Below are positions 10,069-17,855 of a stretch of 64,000 bases of DNA, piece after piece. The position numbers and the translations under genes were made by a program. The DNA lies in contig NC_021500.1 of the NCBI RefSeq assembly GCF_000410515.1, positions 1,798,001 through 1,862,000 of the forward strand, given 5' to 3'. Origin of the DNA: Enterobacter sp. R4-368. Lineage in GTDB: Bacteria > Pseudomonadota > Gammaproteobacteria > Enterobacterales > Enterobacteriaceae. Within the stretch, counting starts at the first letter, position 1, and each line of letters starts with the position of its first letter. The notes under the pieces are model-generated. The model saw nothing but the letters and a program-made list of their open reading frames with translations, was not told the DNA's origin and did not search any database.

Positions 10069-10770
10069 ATGCCGCAGTCCCTTATCAGGTCGCTTATCGT
10101 GATTTTCGCGCTCTGCAGCCCGTTCTCACCGGCTTTTGCCAGCGCGCCGGAAAATAGCGATCTCGAAGCCAGGATCGCCACCTTGCTGGCCGCGGACAAT
10201 AAACAAACAGAAAATCAGCCGCAGCTGCGCATTAACATTCTTACCCCAGCGGCCAAACTCGCCGCATTATGCGTACAGCCGGATTTGCGCCTTTCTGGCC
10301 GCTCTGTGCGCCTGACCGGCCGGCGCAGCGTCATCGCCAGATGCGGTAAAAAACAGCAGTTCATTCAGATTCAGATTAGTGCCACCGGCAGGTACTGGGT
10401 GGCAACGCAGACGCTGAAACCGGGGCAGATTATCGGCGCAGAGGATATCCAGCCCGTGAGCGGCGAACTGGATCGTTTACCGGCCGGTTTATTGCTTGAT
10501 CCGCAGCGCATCATTGGTAGCACGCCCACGCGCATCATCCAGCCGGGGTCGCCACTGGCGGACAACCAACTGCGACGCAGCTGGGCGGTGATTGCTAATC
10601 GCACTGTCGAGATTACCGCGCCGGGCGACGGTTTTCTGATCCATGCCAAAGGAAAAGCGCTGGATAACGCGGCACTTGATGAAAGCGTCAGAGTACAGAC
10701 GCGCACCGGCCAGGTGGTGGTCGCCACCGTAACAGGACAAGGCCAAGTGAGCATTAGCCTGTCGAACTGA
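10069..10770 (+). CDS. flgA: P-ring assembly chaperone FlgA
   Basis: The chosen ATG at 10069 gives about 233 residues with a Sec signal peptide (hydrophobic core ~8-24, ending AFASA). The C-terminal SAF-type domain is recognisable (TLKPGQIIGAEDIQPVSGEL, and further on NRTVEITAPGDGFLIHAKG). FlgA is a periplasmic chaperone for FlgI. The N-terminal half is very different from the E. coli sequence I know, with an inserted Gln/Asn-rich stretch near residues 40-60. It heads the flgAMN unit. Confidence 0.93.
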   Translation: MPQSLIRSLIVIFALCSPFSPAFASAPENSDLEARIATLLAADNKQTENQPQLRINILTPAAKLAALCVQPDLRLSGRSVRLTGRRSVIARCGKKQQFIQIQISATGRYWVATQTLKPGQIIGAEDIQPVSGELDRLPAGLLLDPQRIIGSTPTRIIQPGSPLADNQLRRSWAVIANRTVEITAPGDGFLIHAKGKALDNAALDESVRVQTRTGQVVVATVTGQGQVSISLSN

Positions 10771-10772
10771 TT

Positions 10773-10799
10773 TCAGTTTTATTTTCCCCGTGCCGATAT
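10773..10799 (+). promoter_or_regulatory. Sigma-28-type promoter for flgMN
   Basis: TCAGTTTT (10773-10780), an 11-bp spacer and GCCGATAT (10792-10799) match the TAAAGTTT-N11-GCCGATAA consensus at 6/8 and 7/8. It sits 40 bp upstream of flgM, just where a FliA-dependent flgMN promoter is known in Salmonella. Confidence 0.7.
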
Positions 10800-10838
10800 C
10801 TTTAATACAGAGCCACCGCATAGAAAACCAGGATCCGT

Positions 10839-11138
10839 ATGAACATTGAACGCACCCGCCAGGCCACTCCTATTCAGGCAACCGGCACTCAACAACCGCT
10901 CGTTGAGACCAGAGTCATGAATGATGAGCCAGCGCAATCGGGGAAAACAGACGCCCAGCAGGCTGGTACGCAGGTCAAACTTAGCCAGCTGACGCAGCAA
11001 ATAAAAAATGACGGCAGCCGTGATATTGATACGGAACGTCTTGCCGCCATTAAAGCGAAGATGGATGCAGGTGAACTCCACCTGGACAGCGATAAAATCG
11101 CCAGCGCGTTGGTACGCGACATCTTTCGATTCTCATAA
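10839..11138 (+). CDS. flgM: Anti-sigma-28 factor FlgM
   Basis: A 99-residue protein with the FlgM layout: a disordered polar N-terminal half rich in Gln, Thr and Pro, then a C-terminal sigma-binding helical region (DIDTERLAAIKAKMDAGELH, then DSDKIASALVRD). It binds FliA until the hook is finished and is then secreted. Only the first residues and the C-terminal half resemble E. coli FlgM; the rest is divergent. It is followed closely by flgN and preceded by a sigma-28-type promoter. Confidence 0.92.
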   Translation: MNIERTRQATPIQATGTQQPLVETRVMNDEPAQSGKTDAQQAGTQVKLSQLTQQIKNDGSRDIDTERLAAIKAKMDAGELHLDSDKIASALVRDIFRFS

Positions 11139-11155
11139 TCTCAACGTGCACGTGA

Positions 11156-11602
11156 ATGATGGAAAACTTACCCGTAATTCTGAACAAACTGTATAAGCTG
11201 CTTGGTGAGCTTGAAGCGACCCTGGTGGAAGAAATTGGTCAGCTTAGCCGCGCCCAGATCAACCCGGTTTCGCTGCAAGTGATCTCCGACAACAAGAGCC
11301 GTTTGTTGTCGGCGATTAACTTTTATGATGAGCAGCGCAAGCAGGAAGAGAAACAGCATAAGCTGACGTTTCCCTATCCGCGCCACTCCGAACTGGCCAC
11401 GCTTTGGGATCGTATTACCGTAGTGGTGCGAAAATCGGCTGAGCTCAACCAAAAGAGCTATCAGTTGCTGAACATGCATATGAAGAAGATGAACGACTTC
11501 AAAAAGATTGTCAGCCAGACGGCCACCACCACGCAGCTTTATGGCGAAAGCGGAAGCCGCAGCAATGATGCTTCGGGTAATGTTTACCGCATTTCCGTTT
11601 AA
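11156..11602 (+). CDS. flgN: Export chaperone FlgN for FlgK/FlgL
   Basis: 148 residues, predicted all-helical, with no signal peptide. Identification rests on size, position after flgM and patterns such as LATLWDRITVVVRKSAELNQ that fit FlgN. The C-terminal TQLYGESG is reminiscent of the LYGANG segment of E. coli FlgN. It holds FlgK and FlgL in an export-competent state. Two consecutive ATG codons (11156 and 11159) are both possible starts. Divergence from E. coli is high. In E. coli murJ (mviN) follows flgN, but here a gene-free repeat region does. Confidence 0.85.
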   Translation: MMENLPVILNKLYKLLGELEATLVEEIGQLSRAQINPVSLQVISDNKSRLLSAINFYDEQRKQEEKQHKLTFPYPRHSELATLWDRITVVVRKSAELNQKSYQLLNMHMKKMNDFKKIVSQTATTTQLYGESGSRSNDASGNVYRISV

Positions 11603-11944
11603 CGCGACGTCTTCTCTGTGCAGCATTCAGCATTAACACCATGTCATGGCGACTTACCCGCCCGTGTTGTTTCCCGCGCCAGGTTCGGAAGTGATTCTCT
11701 GCTTCCGCGCCTGGTGTGTATCTCCTGCCCGTGCCTCACGCGTTGCCCCTGACGCATATTCCCTGAACCCTCTTTGCGCGGATTTTCTGCGCCTCATCTC
11801 CTGTATCCGTTCGGCATAGCCTACCGACGCGGTGATTGACCTTTCTTGCGGGCTGCGGGCTGGTATTTCATTCCATTGGTTTCTTCGGCGTGCTGTCAGG
11901 CAGGTGGTTGATGGCTAAGCCAACTCTTTTCTTAACCCGGATCT
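11603..11944. other. Gene-free stretch after flgN with interrupted hairpin
   Basis: No coding region is convincing here. An imperfect inverted repeat (CCAGG..CGGAAG at 11679-11691 against CTTCCG..CCTGG at 11702-11714) could act as a transcript end for flgAMN, but no T-run follows. The base composition and C/T-rich plus strand resemble the adjacent 76-bp array, and its last part (about 11910-11945) may be a decayed extra unit. Confidence 0.4.
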
Positions 11945-12310
11945 TCTCTTCTGTGCCGTTAGCTGATTTCCAGTTCCGGTGTTTTCCTCTGCGTGGCATT
12001 CGTGTGCCAAAGTCAGTACCTTTCTTCTGTCCCGTTAGCTGGCGTTTAGTTTCGGCGTTTTCCTCAGCGCGGCGTTCGGGCGCGAAAATCAGCACCTTTC
12101 TTCTGTGCTGTTAGCTGGCGTTTAGTTCCGGTGTTTACTTCTGCGTGGCATTCGGGTGCTAAAACCAGCATCTTTCTTCTGTGCTGTTTGCTGACGTTCA
12201 GTTCCGGCGTTTTCCTCTGCGTGACGTTCGGGCGCCAAAACCAGCACCTTTCTTCTGCGCGGTTAGCTGCCGTTTAGTTTCGGTGGTTTACCCTGTGTGG
12301 CGTTATGGTA
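11945..12310. repeat. Five-unit 76-bp imperfect tandem array
   Basis: The landmark GTTAGC (GTTTGC in one unit) recurs at 11958, 12034, 12110, 12186 and 12262, exactly 76 bp apart each time. Units share TTTAGTTCCGGTGTTT, CTCTGCGTGGCATTCGGG and CAGCACCTTTCTTCTG with scattered substitutions; the last unit fades after about 45 bp. 76 is not a multiple of three, so no reading frame is kept across units, and there are no unique spacers. In one unit CAGCAC and GTGCTG flank CTTTCTTCT, allowing a 6-bp stem. Function is unknown. Confidence 0.9.
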
Positions 12311-12822
12311 TTCATTTTGGCCTTCAGCGCCTGCCCGGACGGCTGAAATTTCCCGATGCGCGCTTGCGTTCTGTTTTACGGCCTTTATCCATAGCACAAT
12401 CCTCTGTGCGGTTTATTTGACCATCAGCGTTGGTTATCTTCGTACTAGTCTTAGCGATAAACCCGCGCAGAATGCCGCTCCCAGGGCATCCCCTAACAAA
12501 AATGTTTCTAAATGTTTCATAAATTCCGACGATGAGTGTGAGGTCAATCGCATTAAAAAACAAAAGCGCTGATTTTGATCCTTTTTTTCCGGTTAAAAAT
12601 GCTGTCTGATCGGGGGATGACCAGAGTAAATAATTGGCACTTTTTTAATAAGGTTTTTTTGTTCTGTTTTTTTACCCCCGGATATATCAATCGGTAGAAA
12701 AAAGGTTATTTACGAACGCATCAAAAATAGAGAAAATACATTCAAGCAATGCAACAGGACGTTTTACCGGTTCATTCTGATTGGTGCTTTGCTTAAATCC
12801 CCTCTCGATGAAAGGCGTGATC
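12311..12822. other. Non-coding AT-rich stretch
   Basis: Composition drops to AT-rich after about 12540, with long T and A runs near 12635-12700. Open frames here are short, lack ribosome sites and have no recognisable composition, so I call none. This may be leader DNA for the terminator-ended transcript proposed just downstream. Confidence 0.4.
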
Positions 12823-12823
12823 T

Positions 12824-12902
12824 TTAGTTGCCATATGTCGGGAAACCTGGTGACTAAACTATATTACTGTGGCAATTAAACAGTACATTAGTTGTCATAT
12901 GT
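12824..12902. repeat. 15-bp direct repeat 64 bp apart containing CATATG
   Basis: TTAGTTGCCATATGT (12824-12838) and TTAGTTGTCATATGT (12888-12902) differ at one position. CATATG is self-complementary. Two copies about six helical turns apart look like paired protein-binding sites, but I cannot name a regulator. Confidence 0.6.
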
Positions 12903-12924
12903 GATGTAAAACCACTATTTCGAT

Positions 12925-12949
12925 TGCCACCTTGGGTGGCATTTTTTTT
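12925..12949 (+). terminator. Orphan intrinsic terminator
   Basis: The 7-bp stem TGCCACC/GGTGGCA with a 3-nt loop is followed by eight Ts. No plus-strand gene lies upstream within the gene-free stretch that begins at 11603, so the hairpin probably ends a non-coding transcript. Confidence 0.75.
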
Positions 12950-13451
12950 GCCTTTTTTTCAGTGCGTTAAGCAAGGAAGGCAAGCAGAAGCTCAACAAAG
13001 ACAGGAAACAAGGGAAAGGTCTGCATATTTTTCTCAGCACGCAAGCTGGAAAATTAAAATGCAAAGAGGAAATATAAAAAAGGTAAACGTCAGGAATGGG
13101 AATTACTGTAATTCAAAAAAAACAGGAGATATAAGACACCATAAAAATATCCATTTAATATTTTAATGGATATATTCTGATGGTTTTATCTTATTAGCAA
13201 AAAAAATAGATGGCAGCGTGTTTGGCAATGACTGCGGAGGCGTATTCTACCGTATCTTTTTTAATCGTCCAGTTTCTGCCGTCTGCGATGTTAACATCAC
13301 AACCCATTGTTATAGTTAAACTTTATTGCAAAACCACGAAAAAACGATACCACAAGGCAACTTTTAATATCGTCAGCGTTAATTTTCCATGCCAATTTCC
13401 GATTTTAAACACCAAAACTAACGAAAATCACGACATTTTAAACCAGAAAAG
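12950..13451. other. AT-rich 3' flank of the SgrR-family gene, with minus-strand terminator
   Basis: On the minus strand the inverted repeat ATATCCATT/AATGGATAT (13147-13173) is followed by a TTTTTA run, so it is a plausible intrinsic terminator for the regulator gene whose stop is about 280 bp away. The rest shows no supported gene. The two longest frames (about 80 and 108 codons) lack ribosome sites and normal composition. Confidence 0.5.
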
Positions 13452-15098
13452 CTACTCCTGTTGCGGTTGTATGCTCTCGGCAGGCTGCGACTCATCGGTC
13501 CATAGCCTTGTGAAATCGGGCCAGCTTTGCGGGTAGCAAAAAACCCCCTGCACGCTGGCGGGCGTTACAAGACGGTAGCGTTGCGCAAGCAGCGGCACGA
13601 TCCAGCGGCGGTTACTGAGAAAGCGCATCAATCTTTTGACGCGCTGGCTATAGCGCTCAGCAGGTCCGGCATTAATACGATCAAGAATGCTGATCCCGCG
13701 CCGCCAGACCGCTTCGCCCCAGAACCAGGCCCACATCACGCTATGACGGTATCGCTCTTCCATGCTGAAAGCATCATGCTGCTCAAAACGCAGAAAACCC
13801 ATGCACAGATCCTGCTCGGCCCAGTTTTTATCCTGCAACAGCCAGTGCGTCACGCTTATCGGCGTCAACGTTACCTTGCACCCGCGATAACGCAGGCTTT
13901 TTGCCAGCTCATCTACCAGTTTGCGCATCTCCGTTGAGCGAAAATAGACAAGATTCAGGCTATCCGGCAACAACGCCTGCACATCCGGCTCGTGGGTTGG
14001 CTGCAGCCACTCCGGCAGCGGGCCGAGCGTCTCTTCCCGCTCAATCAACCCCGCGCAAATACAGCGCGTAACGCGCCGGATAAACGCCTGCTGCTGCGCA
14101 TTTAAACGTCCGCGTGCCTGGTTGAAGGTGACGTAGTAGAACGCGTCGGCATTATCCCGTTCGGTCATGGCTTCCGGCGCAATCATCGAATGAGGCGTAT
14201 CCAGACGCACCAGCGCCGGCAGCGGTGCAACACTGAGCGGCGTGTTGTAAACAATCTCCGACGCCTGCGGTGTTTCACCATACCAGGACGCCGCGCGGGT
14301 AAGCACCAGTTGGCTGCTTGAGTGCTCACTCACTTTAAATGGCCCCAGGCCAATGGAGCCGTTGCGCGGATGCGGTAGCGCATAAACCGGGTTTGCCAGC
14401 CGGTAAAGCAGCATGTTGTCTCGCTGGCCGAGCTGCATCGTCAGCACATAATTTTCGCATTTCACGTCCATGACATGCGGCAGGCCAGGGCCACCGGCAT
14501 AACGCTCGAGCGTCTGCCGAAGCTGCTCAGGCAGCACAGGCTCGCCGTTATGCCACACCAGACCGCGACGCAGAATAAAACGCCAGCGCAATCCATCTTC
14601 ACTGCAGGTGATGGTATGGGCAAGACCGGGGATCGGCGCAACTTGCTCAGGAATATGGCGCGCCAGACCGGCATGCACCATTTGCAAAATATGCCGCCCG
14701 GCGCGATCGGTGTGGATGGAAGGAATCGGCGCCAGCAGCGGCCGGTAGAAAGAGATGAAATAGCGAAAGCCATCGCTGGAATAGTGCGGCTGCGCCTGCA
14801 CGGCCGCCATTTCGGTTTCCGATGCCGGGTACTCACCAGCCACCAGCGTCTCCAGCGCCGCCGCATTCATACGGCATTGCAGTACGCCAAGCGCGCCACG
14901 CCCCGGGCGGGAATTCCACACCAGCCAGCCCTCCTCCTGCATTTCATGGAGCAAAGAGCGCGCATAGCGCGACGTGCAGGCTAATGTATCGGCGATTTGT
15001 GCCAACGATACTTCATGGCGGTGGGTATTATAGCGGGTGAGCAGCCGATTATAACGGCGCAACAAACTCCCTTTTTTAACGGCAGAGTTATAGAGCAT
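13452..15098 (-). CDS. SgrR-family transcriptional regulator with solute-binding domain
   Basis: A 548-residue protein with the COG4533 layout. Residues ~30-75 hold a winged helix (VSLAQIADTLACTSRYARSL, then EEGWLVWNSRPGRG). Residues ~115 to the end resemble a family 5 extracellular solute-binding domain (WRFILRRGLVWHNGEPVLPE is the typical dipeptide-binding-protein phrase). E. coli SgrR responds to sugar-phosphate stress and activates sgrS. This protein shares the architecture but is not close enough to call SgrR, and no SgrS-like RNA is evident beside it. It is divergently oriented from the peroxiredoxin operon, which it might control. Confidence 0.85.
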   Translation of the reverse strand: MLYNSAVKKGSLLRRYNRLLTRYNTHRHEVSLAQIADTLACTSRYARSLLHEMQEEGWLVWNSRPGRGALGVLQCRMNAAALETLVAGEYPASETEMAAVQAQPHYSSDGFRYFISFYRPLLAPIPSIHTDRAGRHILQMVHAGLARHIPEQVAPIPGLAHTITCSEDGLRWRFILRRGLVWHNGEPVLPEQLRQTLERYAGGPGLPHVMDVKCENYVLTMQLGQRDNMLLYRLANPVYALPHPRNGSIGLGPFKVSEHSSSQLVLTRAASWYGETPQASEIVYNTPLSVAPLPALVRLDTPHSMIAPEAMTERDNADAFYYVTFNQARGRLNAQQQAFIRRVTRCICAGLIEREETLGPLPEWLQPTHEPDVQALLPDSLNLVYFRSTEMRKLVDELAKSLRYRGCKVTLTPISVTHWLLQDKNWAEQDLCMGFLRFEQHDAFSMEERYRHSVMWAWFWGEAVWRRGISILDRINAGPAERYSQRVKRLMRFLSNRRWIVPLLAQRYRLVTPASVQGVFCYPQSWPDFTRLWTDESQPAESIQPQQE

Positions 15099-15480
15099 TA
15101 AGGTTTCCCAGCGTCACACAAGGAAGTTAAAAGATGAGCCATCAGGCCAGAGGAAAGCCTCTTAAATGTAGCATATGAGAAAAAAGCCAGAATCGACGCC
15201 GCCGCATTCCGTGCGCTTTATAACCGTCCTCTAAGGGCAGTAATCATATGACAAACAAGGCTAAATGGGTAATTTTCATTTGAAACCCTGCCACTATTTG
15301 TCAGGTTAACCAATTCAGATTTTTCATTGATATTCTTTTCCAGCACACCATAAAAATGCACATGACGCGCCACGCTTGCCGGGAAAATAACGCTATTTTT
15401 TTAAAGCTGCGCGAAACTTTTGCCGGCATTCGAACGAACTGTATATGAGCGTTAACTGACTTCCCCAACTGGAGCGCAAC
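15099..15480. promoter_or_regulatory. Divergent control region, regulator / redox operon
   Basis: This 382-bp gap separates the SgrR-family gene from the peroxiredoxin gene. It contains AT-rich patches and a CGAAC at 15430, but I could not recognise a convincing promoter for the downstream ECF sigma factor. A GGAG ribosome site lies 7 bp before the peroxiredoxin ATG. Confidence 0.4.
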
Positions 15481-16032
15481 ATGATCCCGATGAAAAAACT
15501 CGTTCTCAGCCTCACCGCCGCTGCACTGTTAAACATCGCCAGTGCCCACGCTGCCCTGCCCACCGGTTCGCAAGCACCGGACTTTAAATTACAAGGCGCG
15601 CTGGCCGGAAAACCGCTCACCTTCTCGTTGCAGCAGGCACTGCAAAAAGGCCCGGTGGTGCTCTACTTCTTCCCGGCGGCGTTCAGCAAGGGTTGTACCA
15701 TCGAAGCGCACGCCTTCGCCGAAGCGACGGACGATTTCAAAAAACTGGGCGCAACAGTGGTTGGCGTTACCGCTGGCAACACCGACCAGGTCGATGAATT
15801 TTCAAAACTGGAGTGCCGCGACAAATTCACCGTCACCGCCGATCCGGGCGCGAAAGTGGCGGCGCAATATGACACGCTGATGAAAATGAACGGCAAAACC
15901 CTCTCGGATCGCACCTCTTATGTGATCGCGCCGGATGGCAAAATCCTGCTGAGCTACACTGACAGAAACCCGGAGACGCATATTCAGAAAACGATGGAAG
16001 CGGTGAAACAGTATGCGAACACGCATTCGTAA
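15481..16032 (+). CDS. Secreted peroxiredoxin (AhpC/TSA family)
   Basis: 183 residues with a Sec signal peptide (MKKLVLSLTAAALL..., cleaved after AHA near residue 24). The mature part is a thioredoxin-fold peroxidase (APDFKLQGAL at ~32). The peroxidatic cysteine is C72 in FSKGCTIEA, in place of the more common FTPGCT; the candidate resolving cysteine is C112 (LECRDKF). It should reduce peroxides or related oxidants in the periplasm and be recharged by the DsbD-like protein encoded 38 bp downstream. A GGAG site 7 bp before the ATG supports this start. Confidence 0.9.
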   Translation: MIPMKKLVLSLTAAALLNIASAHAALPTGSQAPDFKLQGALAGKPLTFSLQQALQKGPVVLYFFPAAFSKGCTIEAHAFAEATDDFKKLGATVVGVTAGNTDQVDEFSKLECRDKFTVTADPGAKVAAQYDTLMKMNGKTLSDRTSYVIAPDGKILLSYTDRNPETHIQKTMEAVKQYANTHS

Positions 16033-16070
16033 ACAGCCCCGTTAATGTCGTTATCCATCAGAGAATCGCT

Positions 16071-17294
16071 ATGTTAACCGCCATGCTCGCCGCCTTCGCA
16101 GGCGGCATTATTCTCAACTTTATGCCCTGCGTGTTTCCCATCATTTCGCTGAAAGCGCTGGGGCTGCTGCGACATACGCAACGTCCGGCGCAAACCCGCA
16201 AAGAGGGGCTCGGTTTTTTACTCGGCTGTGTGCTGACCATGCTGGCGCTTGCGGGCGTGTTGCTGGCGTTACGCGCCGGGGGAACCGCCGTGGGCTGGGG
16301 CTTTCAGTTGCAATCTCCGCTGGTGATCGCCTTTCTGGCGCTGGTTATTCTTGGTGCGGCACTCAATTTGCTCGGCGTGTTTGAGATCGGTCTGTCGGTA
16401 CAACGCGCCGGTGAGTTGACCATAGAACGCGGGGCATTTCTGCGTGCGGCGCTGACCGGTGCGCTCTCAATCATTGTCGCTACCCCGTGCGCGGCCCCGT
16501 TTATGGCGGGTGCCATCGGCTACGCGCTGGTGCAACCGCCCGCCGTGGCGCTGGCGATATTCGTCGCACTGGCGCTCGGTTTTACCGCGCCGTTTACGCT
16601 GATTTCACTGTTTCCGGCGCTCGGCAAATGGCTACCGCGCCCCGGCGCGTGGATGAATACCCTAAAACGCGGGCTGGCCTTTCCGATGTTTGGTGCCTTC
16701 GGCTGGCTGGTGTGGGTACTGGCGCAACAAGCGGGAACGACGGCGCTGGCGGCTATTCTGGCTGCGGCCGTGGTGGTCAGTTTCGCCGCCTGGCTTTACG
16801 GCATGGTACAGCAGCGTCGGTTCGCCGGGCGCGGTCATAAAGTGCTGTTTGCGCTGACCGCAGCGCTACTGCTGGCCGCGATTGTTCCGCTGCCTTCGGT
16901 AGTGCAAAGCGGCGCGCCGCTTACGGCGAGCAATACGGTAGAAGAGGTCAAATGGTCGCCGCAAACCGTGGCGGATAATCGCGGCCACGGCAAGGCTATC
17001 TTTGTGAATTTCACCGCCTCCTGGTGCATAACCTGCCAGGTGAATGAAAAGACCTCGCTCTCGACACAAGCCGTGAAAGAGGCGCTGGCGAAAACCGGCA
17101 CGCTGTATATGGTGGCGGATTCGACCAACTTTAATGCTGATATTGATGACGCGCTGAACGAGCTGGGGCAAGGCAGTTTGCCGCTGTATGTGGTCTACCC
17201 GGCGGACGGCAGCGCACCGCATATTTTACCGCAGGTGCTGACCCCCTCAATTGTCGTCAACGCGCTCACGCAGGCCAGCGGTAAAAAAACCTGA
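16071..17294 (+). CDS. DsbD-like transmembrane thiol:disulfide conduit with thioredoxin domain
   Basis: 407 residues. Residues 1-275 form about eight membrane helices with the two redox cysteines of the DsbD beta domain: C20 in NFMPCVFP and C140 in ATPCAAPFM. Residues ~300-400 form a thioredoxin fold with the active site ASWCITC (C319, C322). The N-terminal alpha domain of true DsbD is absent. Such proteins carry electrons from cytoplasmic thioredoxin to periplasmic acceptors. Here the obvious acceptor is the peroxiredoxin upstream. The sigma factor gene follows 9 bp later. Confidence 0.9.
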   Translation: MLTAMLAAFAGGIILNFMPCVFPIISLKALGLLRHTQRPAQTRKEGLGFLLGCVLTMLALAGVLLALRAGGTAVGWGFQLQSPLVIAFLALVILGAALNLLGVFEIGLSVQRAGELTIERGAFLRAALTGALSIIVATPCAAPFMAGAIGYALVQPPAVALAIFVALALGFTAPFTLISLFPALGKWLPRPGAWMNTLKRGLAFPMFGAFGWLVWVLAQQAGTTALAAILAAAVVVSFAAWLYGMVQQRRFAGRGHKVLFALTAALLLAAIVPLPSVVQSGAPLTASNTVEEVKWSPQTVADNRGHGKAIFVNFTASWCITCQVNEKTSLSTQAVKEALAKTGTLYMVADSTNFNADIDDALNELGQGSLPLYVVYPADGSAPHILPQVLTPSIVVNALTQASGKKT

Positions 17295-17303
17295 AGGCGG
17301 GAT

Positions 17304-17855
17304 ATGGAAAAAAATGAGGCAGCGCGCGACGAATGGCCGCAGCTGATGGCGCTGGCGCAGTCCGGCGACAGTCAGGCCTATACGCGGCTGCTCAAAGCGC
17401 TGGTGCCGGTTATCCGCTCGCTTGCGCGCAAACATATCGCCGACGAGGAGCTGGTGGAAGATGTGATTCAGGATGTGCTGCTCACCGTACACCGGGTGCG
17501 GCACACCTACGATCCGGGCGCACCTTTTCTGCCATGGCTGATGGCGATAGCCAACGCCCGCGCGGTGGATGCCCTGCGCAAACGCGGTCGCCACCAGCAG
17601 CGCGAAATCGCCAGCGAGACGGATATTCCCCTGCTTGCCACCAGCATGGAACCGCCATCACACGACGAGCTGGCAGTGCTGCTGAATCAGCTTCCTGCGC
17701 GCCAGCGGGAGGTGGTTGAACATGTTCACCTGCGCGAAATGACGCTGGCAGAAACCGCGACACAGCAAAATTTGACGGTCGCCGCCGTGAAATCCCTGCT
17801 GCATCGCGCCCTGAGCAACCTTCGTCGGTTAGGAGCACACCATGGCCGATCATGA
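17304..17855 (+). CDS. ECF RNA polymerase sigma factor
   Basis: 183 residues. Region 2 is at ~20-95 (DEELVEDVIQDVLLTVHRVR, then WLMAIANARAVDALRKRGR) and region 4 at ~125-178 (LPARQREVVEHVHLREMTLA, then TVAAVKSLLHRALSNLRRL). It has no extra C-terminal domain. The stop overlaps the next gene by 14 bp, and that gene encodes a DUF1109 membrane protein, the known anti-sigma partner type (NrsF) for Caulobacter SigF. It is therefore probably held at the membrane until an oxidant signal arrives. Confidence 0.92.
   Translation: MEKNEAARDEWPQLMALAQSGDSQAYTRLLKALVPVIRSLARKHIADEELVEDVIQDVLLTVHRVRHTYDPGAPFLPWLMAIANARAVDALRKRGRHQQREIASETDIPLLATSMEPPSHDELAVLLNQLPARQREVVEHVHLREMTLAETATQQNLTVAAVKSLLHRALSNLRRLGAHHGRS

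Noticed and set aside
11868..12114. Short proteins read through the 76-bp array
   Set aside because: The 76-bp period shifts frame each unit, no ribosome sites are present, and composition is unlike the neighbours.
11945..12310. CRISPR array
   Set aside because: Units are contiguous at 76 bp with no unique spacers, diverged from each other, and no cas genes are in the window.
12924..13166. 80-codon frame rich in Lys, Arg and Gln
   Set aside because: It starts inside the intrinsic terminator, has no ribosome site and lies in AT-rich intergenic DNA.
15370..15440. SigF-type promoter (GTAACC and CGAA elements) before the peroxiredoxin gene
   Set aside because: Only partial matches (ATAACG and CGAAA with about 19 bp between) with the wrong spacing; too weak to list.
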